Positions 1-5,252 of a stretch of 14,339 nucleotides of DNA are shown piece by piece. The position numbers and the translations under genes were made by a program. Source of the stretch: Crocinitomicaceae bacterium (GTDB taxonomy: Bacteria; Bacteroidota; Bacteroidia; Flavobacteriales_D; Crocinitomicaceae); the NCBI GenBank assembly GCA_024643585.1, contig JAHEMP010000017.1, positions 1 to 14,339 on the forward strand, given 5' to 3'. The number at the start of each line of letters is the position of its first letter. Position 1 is the stretch's first letter. Under the pieces are notes generated by a model. The model searched no databases, had not been told where the DNA came from, and saw only the letters and a list, made by a program, of their open reading frames with translations.

Positions 1-411
1 TGACAGTCCTTTTTGAACAGACATAATATCAAAAAAACGATTCATAAGTTCCGGTGCATAGTGCTTATAAAGTGATTCTAAACGAATTTTTGGGATTCTA
101 TAAGTAAATTCAAACGCTGCGCGAACAAATATTTTTTGTTGAAGGTTTTCGGTAATTCTTAATTGACTTATTTGAAGAATTCCTGAAACGATGATACCTG
201 CGATTACGAAGGTGACAAGCACGACCCATGAGGTACTAATCTGTCCCCCTTGGATTAGATTTATAATCGCCTGTATACCAACAGGAAGCGATAAGTTTAC
301 AAGTCCGCTGACTATGGAATAAACGTATACATTTTTAATTTCCGCCGCATCGGGTTTTAAAAGCATCCAAAATCTTTTAACAGGGGACAGTGATGTTTGT
401 TCTTTTGTCAT
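1..411 (-). CDS. ABC transporter, HlyB-type exporter permease/ATPase (N-terminal 137 residues, cut by window edge)
   Basis: The gene runs off the left edge, so only the first 137 residues are visible; no ATPase domain is seen. The fragment starts MTKEQTSLSPVKRFWMLL. It has two hydrophobic stretches, around residues 27-50 and 60-81, followed by a basic amphipathic stretch with RITENLQQKIFVRAAFEF. This is the usual beginning of an ABC exporter transmembrane domain (ABC_membrane family), resembling HlyB-like or peptidase-type exporters without the C39 domain. It would act in the inner membrane. Its ATG overlaps the TGA of the upstream TetR gene (ATGA, 408-411), so the two are almost certainly co-transcribed and translationally coupled, and the regulator probably controls this exporter. 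The substrate cannot be inferred. The exporter class is fairly sure; the exact subfamily is not. Confidence 0.8.
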   Translation of the reverse strand, partial: MTKEQTSLSPVKRFWMLLKPDAAEIKNVYVYSIVSGLVNLSLPVGIQAIINLIQGGQISTSWVVLVTFVIAGIIVSGILQISQLRITENLQQKIFVRAAFEFTYRIPKIRLESLYKHYAPELMNRFFDIMSVQKGLS

Positions 412-1088
412 TTTGTAATTACTGTTTTTAAAACAAGGTTAATGTAAAATTCAGTTACTGCATCTTCCCCTTCAACTGAATTCGTCAAACGCGGTAAATG
501 TTCAGCAAAAAACCGTTGGTGATGTGCTCCTTCGATAACGGTTGACACCAACATATTTGGGTAGGGAAAATTAGGGTTAATCTCACTGACTATTTCGCTC
601 ACAATTCCTACAATTGTTTTATAAGGTGAGAAATATCCATCTTTGTTGTCGTCATCAACTTTCTTATTCAGATAAATTTTTGAAAACTCCTGGCTGATGA
701 TATTATTCAATTTGACTTCGTCTATATGGACAAAACTATTGTCAAGTTGAACGGGCTCAGTTAAAATCCGAATGGCTTTTTCAAGTCTAGATTGGCAATT
801 TTCAATGTTTGCAAGACCGAAAACAAGTTTGTACTCTGTCCATCCCCAATACCAGCTTGCCAAATATACAAGCAGTTGGTGTTTGGATTCAAAATATCTA
901 TAAATGGAGGCTTCGGAAGATTTAATATGAGCTCCAAGTTTTTTGAATGTAAAATTTTCAAAACCCAGTTCATCGATTAATTCAATACTTCCTTTAATTA
1001 TTTTAACGCCTAGGTCACTAGTTTCTGGATCTTTAAGAAAAACAGAATCGTGAATTTTTATCTGAATTCGATTTATTAGGTTGCTCAT
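408..1088 (-). CDS. TetR/AcrR-family transcriptional regulator, coupled to ABC exporter
   Basis: A 226-residue protein. After a roughly 25-residue leader, residues 28-73 form a TetR_N domain: a first helix (VKIIKGSIELIDELG), then the helix-turn-helix with FTFKKLGAHIKSSEASIYRY and the classic YRYFESKHQLL end of the recognition region. The C-terminal 150 residues are the ligand-binding/dimerisation part and match no subfamily I can name. It starts at the ATG at 1088, 16 nt downstream of a good TAnnTTTG box. Its TGA stop overlaps the exporter start in ATGA. A gene order of regulator then exporter in one operon suggests a local repressor that senses something the exporter pumps out. Inverted repeats lie within the promoter (1110-1125) and could be its operator. 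The family call is firm; the ligand is unknown. Confidence 0.88.
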   Translation of the reverse strand: MSNLINRIQIKIHDSVFLKDPETSDLGVKIIKGSIELIDELGFENFTFKKLGAHIKSSEASIYRYFESKHQLLVYLASWYWGWTEYKLVFGLANIENCQSRLEKAIRILTEPVQLDNSFVHIDEVKLNNIISQEFSKIYLNKKVDDDNKDGYFSPYKTIVGIVSEIVSEINPNFPYPNMLVSTVIEGAHHQRFFAEHLPRLTNSVEGEDAVTEFYINLVLKTVITK

Positions 1089-1104
1089 TTATTAGTTTTA
1101 ATAG

Positions 1105-1135
1105 CAAATGTAATAGTATTACTATCGAAAATGAA
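1105..1135 (-). promoter_or_regulatory. Promoter of the TetR-ABC exporter operon
   Basis: On the minus strand 1112-1105 reads TACATTTG, an exact match to the Bacteroidota -7 consensus TAnnTTTG. A weak -33 element, TTCA at 1135-1132, lies 19 nt further upstream (consensus TTTG). The box ends 16 nt before the ATG at 1088, which gives a short leader. A dyad sits in the -33/-7 spacer. This is a prediction from the consensus. Confidence 0.55.
1110..1125. promoter_or_regulatory. Candidate TetR operator (overlapping dyads in promoter spacer)
   Basis: Two perfect short inverted repeats overlap here: GTAAT-N3-ATTAC at 1110-1122 and ATAGTA-T-TACTAT at 1113-1125. They abut or overlap the -7 box at 1105-1112 and fill the spacer towards the -33 element. 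A bound repressor there would block RNA polymerase, as in many autoregulated tetR operons. Short palindromes are common in AT-rich DNA, so position rather than length is the argument. Confidence 0.4.
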
Positions 1136-1179
1136 AGTATTTTATATTATTTTAACAAAGCAAACTCATTCGCACAAAA

Positions 1180-1206
1180 AAAGCGAGATCTATATAACCT
1201 CGCTTT
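1180..1206 (-). terminator. Rho-independent terminator of the second TetR gene
   Basis: Perfect 8-bp stem AAAGCGAG (1180-1187) / CTCGCTTT (1199-1206) with an 11-nt loop. On the minus strand the stem is followed by a run of seven T. It lies 21 nt after the stop codon of the TetR gene at 1228-1860 and separates it from the TetR-exporter operon. Confidence 0.85.
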
Positions 1207-1227
1207 CAGCACTTTATGTTAAAATAA

Positions 1228-1860
1228 TTAATTTTTTTTCCCGAATATTGATAGCATAGTTTTAGCTATATCCTTAGTTGTTGCTTCTATGTCGGAGGTG
1301 TAATTTGAAATTTTCCATTTCACCATGTGTAATTTGAATGAGGCGAGTAAAATATGAACAATTTTTTCCGAATGTATTTCCATTGGAAATGTATTGTCCA
1401 ATTTGCCATCCATAATTATTGGGATCAAATGCTTTTGTAAAACTGTAAAAATACCGCTTAAGGCCAAATTTATTTTTTCAGTATTGTCAAAAAGCCCATC
1501 CGAGAACGCGATAATAACGAAGTTTGAATTTGCTTTGAAATAATCAATTTGACATTGATTGTAATCTAAAAATCGTTCGGAAGCTGACTTCTCTTTGTCT
1601 AAATTATTGAATTGATTTTCCAATTCGCTGGCAAGATATTCAAGTAGCGATACAATTATAGCTTCTTTACTCGTGTAATGTCTATAAAGTGCAGCTTCCG
1701 AAAATCGCATTTCCTTCGCTAAATTTTTAACGGTTAATCCACTGGAGCCAGATTCGGATAGTAACTTTGCAGACGCTTGAATAATTGCTAATTGTCTAGG
1801 CGAGATTCTATCTGCCGTATTTTTTACTTCAAAAGTAAGGGGGTTCTGTGTGTAAGCCAT
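1228..1860 (-). CDS. TetR/AcrR-family transcriptional regulator (monocistronic)
   Basis: A 210-residue protein. Residues 22-68 form the TetR_N domain: a first helix with PRQLAIIQASAKLLSESG, then a helix-turn-helix with LTVKNLAKEMRFSEAALYRH and HYTSKEAIIVSLL. The rest is a helical ligand/dimer domain ending in a lysine-rich tail. The length is normal for the family. The DNA-binding half is similar in style to that of the neighbouring regulator (SEAALYRHYTSKE against SEASIYRYFESKH), so the two may be old paralogues. The gene is flanked by its own terminator (1180-1206) and a dyad 11 nt before its ATG (1872-1892), which suggests autoregulation. No target gene is attached to it directly; the nearest candidate is the exporter operon downstream. 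The family is certain, the role unknown. Confidence 0.88.
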   Translation of the reverse strand: MAYTQNPLTFEVKNTADRISPRQLAIIQASAKLLSESGSSGLTVKNLAKEMRFSEAALYRHYTSKEAIIVSLLEYLASELENQFNNLDKEKSASERFLDYNQCQIDYFKANSNFVIIAFSDGLFDNTEKINLALSGIFTVLQKHLIPIIMDGKLDNTFPMEIHSEKIVHILLASFKLHMVKWKISNYTSDIEATTKDIAKTMLSIFGKKN

Positions 1861-1871
1861 AACTAACGCAA

Positions 1872-1892
1872 TGTAATAATTATTTAATTACA
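1872..1892. promoter_or_regulatory. Candidate operator upstream of the second TetR gene
   Basis: Inverted repeat TGTAAT (1872-1877) / ATTACA (1887-1892) with a 9-nt AT-only spacer. It ends 11 nt before the ATG at 1860. The minus-strand text TACATTG (1875-1869) is one base short of a TAnnTTTG box, so a promoter may overlap, with a very short leader. The half-site resembles the one in the dyad at 1110-1122. Suggestive only. Confidence 0.35.
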
Positions 1893-1943
1893 ATGGTTGG
1901 GCTTCTTTATTATTTTTTAAAAAAATTAAAAATCTGATTGAGA

Positions 1944-1968
1944 GCCAAATGGCTATACGCTATTTGGT
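1944..1968 (-). terminator. Hairpin directly after the phnA-like gene, possible weak terminator
   Basis: CCAAATGGC (1945-1953) pairs with GCTATTTGG (1959-1967), nine pairs including one G-U, with a 5-nt TATAC loop. It begins one base after the stop codon of the PhnA-like gene. On the minus strand a T-rich stretch comes only about 12 nt after the stem, so it is not a canonical intrinsic terminator; it may instead protect the 3' end of the mRNA. Confidence 0.45.
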
Positions 1969-2529
1969 CTATTTTTTGACATATTCTGTGAGAATTACAA
2001 TTGTCTGACCATCAACTTTTCCTTCAATTTGCTCATGATTATCATGTACTAACTTGATATTTCGAACCGCTGTTCCTCTCTTAGCTGTAAACCCTCCACC
2101 TTTGACCTTTAGATCTTTAATTATGACAATTGAATCGCCAGAAAATAATTCGACTCCATTGCAGTCCAAATGTTTTTTCGCTTCTGGATCTTTCATGCCT
2201 TCATTAGCCCAATTTAAAGTGTCTTCATCCATATACATCATTTCCAAAAGATCATTTGGCCACCCTTCTTTTTTAAGTTGATTTAAAAGTCTGTATGAAA
2301 CAACTTTCACAGCATCAATTTCACTCCAAATGGCGTCGTTTAAACATCTCCAATGTTTAAGATCGTTATCCATGTTTCCGGTCAATTGGTTATTACAATT
2401 TTGACAAATTGCTATACAATCGTCTATAGATTCTCCGGATTTTGGAGAAACAGTATAAGAAACTAAGTCTTCATTTGATCCGCACAATTCACAATTGCCA
2501 TTGCATCGTCTTTCTAATTCCCTTGTCAT
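1969..2529 (-). CDS. phnA: PhnA/YjdM-like zinc-ribbon protein
   Basis: A 186-residue protein starting MTRELERRC. The N-terminal part is a zinc ribbon with Cys13-x2-Cys16 and Cys42-x2-Cys45 (CELC, CQNC). The C-terminal 60 residues are the PhnA domain, with GVELFSGDSIVIIKDLKVKG and a GTAVRNIKLV strand, typical of E. coli YjdM (formerly PhnA). The family was named for alkylphosphonate use, but E. coli YjdM is not a proven phosphonate enzyme, and no phosphonate genes are nearby, so a biochemical role should not be assumed. The frame stays open upstream through the tRNA-His gene to 2637. I chose the ATG at 2529 because homology begins there and because a terminator and a tRNA occupy the upstream stretch. 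The gene needs its own promoter between 2530 and 2560; I see no clear TAnnTTTG there. Confidence 0.88.
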   Translation of the reverse strand: MTRELERRCNGNCELCGSNEDLVSYTVSPKSGESIDDCIAICQNCNNQLTGNMDNDLKHWRCLNDAIWSEIDAVKVVSYRLLNQLKKEGWPNDLLEMMYMDEDTLNWANEGMKDPEAKKHLDCNGVELFSGDSIVIIKDLKVKGGGFTAKRGTAVRNIKLVHDNHEQIEGKVDGQTIVILTEYVKK

Positions 2530-2559
2530 GATTGTAAAGTTTAAATATATCAAATAAAA

Positions 2560-2587
2560 AAAACCGACCTCAAAAAAGGTCGGTTTT
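2560..2587 (-). terminator. Strong terminator between tRNA-His and the phnA-like gene
   Basis: Stem ACCGACCT (2563-2570) / AGGTCGGT (2577-2584), extended by three A-T pairs on the outside to 2560 and 2587, with a 6-nt loop. On the minus strand it ends in eight T. It lies 8 nt after the tRNA-His gene. Because of the flanking A and T runs it could also work in the other direction, but no plus-strand gene ends here. Confidence 0.88.
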
Positions 2588-2594
2588 ACATTTT

Positions 2595-2670
2595 GGGTGG
2601 AAGATGGGGCTCGAACCCACGACCCTCGGTACCACAAACCGATGCTCTAACCAACTGAGCTACAACCACC
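2595..2670 (-). tRNA. tRNA-His (anticodon GTG)
   Basis: The 76-nt minus-strand sequence folds as a tRNA. D arm: TAGCTCAG, GGTTAGAGC. Anticodon stem TCGGT/ACCGA with loop TTGTGGT and anticodon GTG. T arm: GTGGG-TTCGAGC-CCCAT. The extra 5' G (G-1) faces C73, the identity pair of bacterial tRNA-His, which confirms the isotype. The 3' CCA is not encoded (the next bases are AAA). Odd point: in the acceptor stem positions 5-68 and 6-67 are both U-U, so only five of seven normal pairs plus G-1:C73 form. A promoter (2686-2718) and a terminator (2560-2587) frame it as a single transcript. Confidence 0.95.
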
Positions 2671-2685
2671 ATAATTCAGCGGGTG

Positions 2686-2718
2686 CAAAGATATATAAAT
2701 TATGTTTGTATTTTCAAA
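2686..2718 (-). promoter_or_regulatory. Promoter of tRNA-His
   Basis: On the minus strand TATCTTTG (2693-2686) matches the TAnnTTTG -7 box exactly, and TTTG (2718-2715) matches the -33 element with a 21-nt spacer. The box ends 15 nt before the mature tRNA 5' end. This is one of the two best promoter matches by consensus in the window. Confidence 0.65.
2701..2708 (+). promoter_or_regulatory. Possible -7 box for the DinB-like gene
   Basis: TATGTTTG fits TAnnTTTG on the plus strand, about 53 nt before the ATG at 2762. The best -33 candidate is poor (TTC at 2675-2677). The box lies inside the spacer of the divergent tRNA-His promoter, so the two promoters would interfere. Confidence 0.4.
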
Positions 2719-2761
2719 ACTGACGAAAAAAACTTAAATTTAATCAGTAATTAATTTCGGA

Positions 2762-3268
2762 ATGGTTCAAAAAGAGGAGATTATATCACAATTTAAAAAG
2801 AGGGTATTTGATGAATCGTATCATAGAATATTCATTTGTCTTAATCTAATAAACGATGAACAATTGTGGTTAAATGTTAATCCTGAGGTTCCCGCTATCG
2901 GAAATTTAATTTTACACGTTTGCGGAAATGCGCGTCAGTGGATTCTTTCGGGAATAGGAGGTAAACGCGATAATAGGGACAGAGATTTAGAATTTATGGA
3001 TCATTCTGACATTAAAAAAGCCGAATTGATTTTTCTGATGGAAAATTTACGAGTGAATTTAATTCAGGTTTTGAATGAGATGCCAGCGAACAAACTAAAT
3101 GAAATTCATAGAATACAGGGCTTTTCAGAATCGGGTTTTTCAGTAATAATTCATGTTATCGAGCATTTCTCTTACCATACTGGGCAAATTTCAACGTTAA
3201 CCAAACTTTTTACGGGCAAAGAATTGGGGTTTTACAATTCGAAAAATTTAAACGATATAAATAAATAA
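2762..3268 (+). CDS. DinB-superfamily protein (DUF1572-like)
   Basis: A 168-residue all-helical protein of the DinB/YfiT superfamily of four-helix bundles, which usually bind a divalent metal through three histidines. Visible candidates are His52 in GNLILHVCGNARQW at the end of helix 2, and His135 and His139 in HVIEHFSYHTGQI near the C-terminus; this is the normal spacing. Family members include thiol-dependent transferases and DNA-damage-induced proteins, but most are uncharacterised, so no reaction can be given. It stands alone: the tRNA-His gene is divergent upstream, and a new promoter for the polysaccharide operon lies downstream. The start is the ATG at 2762; there is no Shine-Dalgarno sequence. 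I see no terminator in the 70 nt after the stop. Confidence 0.85.
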   Translation: MVQKEEIISQFKKRVFDESYHRIFICLNLINDEQLWLNVNPEVPAIGNLILHVCGNARQWILSGIGGKRDNRDRDLEFMDHSDIKKAELIFLMENLRVNLIQVLNEMPANKLNEIHRIQGFSESGFSVIIHVIEHFSYHTGQISTLTKLFTGKELGFYNSKNLNDINK

Positions 3269-3311
3269 GAAAGAATCAACATCTTAATGGCAATAAATAG
3301 CCTAGAAACTC

Positions 3312-3342
3312 TTCGATAAGCCACATATTCTCTTTAATTTTG
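3312..3342 (+). promoter_or_regulatory. Promoter of the oxidoreductase-lipoprotein-sugar transferase operon
   Basis: TTCG at 3312-3315 (one mismatch to TTTG), 19-nt spacer, then TAATTTTG at 3335-3342, an exact TAnnTTTG. The ATG follows 15 nt after the box. The last bases of the box (TTG) are an in-frame alternative start, which a promoter at this place rules out. The same two boxes with the same spacing recur at 14204-14234. Confidence 0.65.
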
Positions 3343-3357
3343 CCTAAAAACGTATAC

Positions 3358-4347
3358 ATGTTAAAAATAGGTGTAATTGGTGCCGGTCACCTTGGTAAAA
3401 TCCATATCAAACTAATTCTCGAATTAAAAGATAAATTCGAATTGGTTGGTTTTTTCGACACGCACGACGAAAATGCTGAGAAGGTGTCAAATGACTTTGG
3501 AATCAAACGATTTGCCTCTATGGAAGATTTGATTGCGTCTGTGGATTGTTTAGACATTGTTACACCCACGTTATCTCATTATGATTGTGCATCAAAGGCA
3601 ATTCGCTCATCAAAGCATGTGTTTATTGAAAAACCAGTTACCGAAACGCTCGAAGAAGCTCGTTCATTGTTGAGCTTGTCAAATGAAGCTGGTGTCAAAG
3701 TGCAAGTTGGTCATGTTGAACGTTTCAATCCTGCTTTTGTCGAGGCTAAAAAATTTCTGGATCAACCTATGTTTATAGAAACGCATCGCTTGGCTCAATT
3801 TAACCCAAGAGGGACGGATGTTCCAGTTGTTTTGGATTTAATGATTCACGATTTAGATATAATTTTATCGGTAGTTCAATCCAGTGTTAAAAATGTGTCT
3901 GCTTCAGGAGTTTCAGTTGTAAGCGATACACCAGACATAACGAATGCAAGAATTGAATTTGACAATGGATGTGTTGCGAATTTGACTGCTAGTAGGATTT
4001 CCATGAAAAACATGCGAAAATCAAGATTTTTTCAAAAAGATGCATACATCAGTGTAGACTTTCTAACGAAAGAAATGGAAGTCGTTCGAATGCAAGATAT
4101 TGAGGGTGAACCTGATCCTTTTGATATTGTTTTTGATTTAGGTGAAGGGAAACCAACAAAGAAAATTTTGTTCGACAAGCCGGAAATAGAGGCAGTTAAT
4201 GCAATAAAAGAAGAGTTGATTGATTTTCACCGAGCGATTGTCAATGATCAAGATCCCATAGTATGTTTAGATTCTGGCTATCAAGCACTAATGTTAGCCC
4301 ATATGATTTTAGAAAAAATTGAGCAAACTAATAGTATTCAGTTGTAA
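3358..4347 (+). CDS. Gfo/Idh/MocA-family NAD(P)-dependent oxidoreductase
   Basis: A 329-residue protein. The N-terminal Rossmann fold has the dinucleotide motif GVIGAGHLGKIH (residues 5-16). The family EKP motif is at 91-93 (FIEKPVTET), and GHVERFNP at 118-125 leads into the C-terminal catalytic domain. DLMIHDLDIIL at 160-170 carries the Asp/His pair expected in the sugar-binding site. HVERFNP is typical of the MviM-like branch, which includes nucleotide-sugar 3-dehydrogenases such as GnnA, so oxidation of a UDP-sugar is a reasonable guess, not shown. No partner aminotransferase is in the window. I chose the ATG at 3358; an upstream TTG at 3340 lies inside the -7 box. It is followed 32 nt later by a lipoprotein gene and then a priming sugar transferase, so it probably makes or modifies a sugar for a surface glycan. 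Confidence 0.9.
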   Translation: MLKIGVIGAGHLGKIHIKLILELKDKFELVGFFDTHDENAEKVSNDFGIKRFASMEDLIASVDCLDIVTPTLSHYDCASKAIRSSKHVFIEKPVTETLEEARSLLSLSNEAGVKVQVGHVERFNPAFVEAKKFLDQPMFIETHRLAQFNPRGTDVPVVLDLMIHDLDIILSVVQSSVKNVSASGVSVVSDTPDITNARIEFDNGCVANLTASRISMKNMRKSRFFQKDAYISVDFLTKEMEVVRMQDIEGEPDPFDIVFDLGEGKPTKKILFDKPEIEAVNAIKEELIDFHRAIVNDQDPIVCLDSGYQALMLAHMILEKIEQTNSIQL

Positions 4348-4365
4348 CAATATTTTGAACCAATC

Positions 4366-4377
4366 AACGTTAACGTT
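4366..4377. repeat. 12-bp perfect palindrome before the lipoprotein start
   Basis: AACGTTAACGTT is both a perfect palindrome and a tandem duplication of AACGTT. It occupies the 32-nt gap between the oxidoreductase and lipoprotein genes and ends 2 nt before the ATG at 4380. It could bind a protein or affect initiation; no function is shown. Confidence 0.6.
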
Positions 4378-4379
4378 TT

Positions 4380-5252
4380 ATGAAAATTGCCATTCTTTTT
4401 ATTAGTTTATTCTTCGCTTTGTCGGGTTGTGTTAAGGGAATAACAGATCCTTCCTGGATAGAGATAACAGAATGGGAAATGTTGCCCAATTCCAATATTG
4501 GATCATTAGAGGGAGAAATAACACACAACTTTACCGACGCTTGGGTTTATGCCGATGGTCAGTTAGTTGGTGTATTTGAACTACCAGTGCGGTTACCAAT
4601 TTTAAAAGAAGGAACAACAGAAATTAAAATATTTCCAACCATTTTAAACAATGGTATTGCGGCTACTAAGAAAGTATATCCATTTGTTCAAGCATATGAC
4701 ATAACGGTTACTTTAGTCAAGAATCAAACAGTAGTAATCAACCCAACGACTAAACATTACGATGGCGTTCAATTTTGGATCGAGGATTTTGAAGATACCT
4801 CGATTAAATTTGAATCTGACCCGGGTGTTTCTCTAGCTACTCTTGTGCAGGCCAATGATCCTGCAATTTTGAAATATGGTAGTTACTACGGATTAATCGC
4901 AATAAATTCTATTGATTCAATTTATGCTGGTTACACATTAGAAACCGAACCTTTGGTTTTACCCAAAAAAGGGAAAGAGGTGTATCTTGAAATCGATTAT
5001 CGATCTACGAATGATTTAATTACAGGTTTGATTGAACATTCTCCAACGATTATAAAGTATCATCCGAACGTTCAAATAAATGCTCAAGATCCTAGTTCAG
5101 CTGTTTGGAAAAAAATATATATTGACTTGAAAGATATTGTTTCGGGGACTCCCTTGGCAGAATATTATAAGATATCCTTAATTTCTCGATTAAAAGATTC
5201 TGGAGTATCAGGTGATGTAATAATAGACAATGTCAAAGTAGTTCACAATTAA
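4380..5252 (+). CDS. Putative lipoprotein of unknown function in polysaccharide operon
   Basis: A 290-residue protein with a lipoprotein signal peptide: MKIAILFISLFFALSGC, with a hydrophobic core and the LSGC lipobox, so Cys17 would be acylated after cleavage. No charge-rich export tail follows directly (VKGITDPSW). The rest is predicted mostly beta from its alternating pattern. One module, about residues 25-115, resembles a PEGA-like or Ig-like strand set (TDAWVYADGQLVGVFELPV). A second, about 130-290, ends SGVSGDVIIDNVKVVHN and looks like a jelly-roll of the carbohydrate-binding type (EDFED near its start, KKIYIDLKDI). These folds are inference from pattern. I do not recognise a named family. 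The stop TAA overlaps the next ATG by one base (TAATG), so production is tied to the sugar transferase. A role at the envelope with the glycan is plausible. Confidence 0.8.
   Translation: MKIAILFISLFFALSGCVKGITDPSWIEITEWEMLPNSNIGSLEGEITHNFTDAWVYADGQLVGVFELPVRLPILKEGTTEIKIFPTILNNGIAATKKVYPFVQAYDITVTLVKNQTVVINPTTKHYDGVQFWIEDFEDTSIKFESDPGVSLATLVQANDPAILKYGSYYGLIAINSIDSIYAGYTLETEPLVLPKKGKEVYLEIDYRSTNDLITGLIEHSPTIIKYHPNVQINAQDPSSAVWKKIYIDLKDIVSGTPLAEYYKISLISRLKDSGVSGDVIIDNVKVVHN

Noticed and set aside
2530..2637. Upstream in-frame extension of the phnA-like gene to 2637
   Set aside because: It would translate through the terminator and the 3' half of the tRNA-His gene; the extra 36 residues have no family similarity, and an ATG at 2529 begins the conserved part.
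3269..3311. Terminator search after the DinB-like gene
   Set aside because: Only a 3-bp GGC/GCC pairing is visible; nothing supports a terminator.
3340..3357. TTG at 3340 as start of the oxidoreductase
   Set aside because: These bases form the end of the -7 box TAATTTTG; the ATG at 3358 directly precedes the Rossmann motif.
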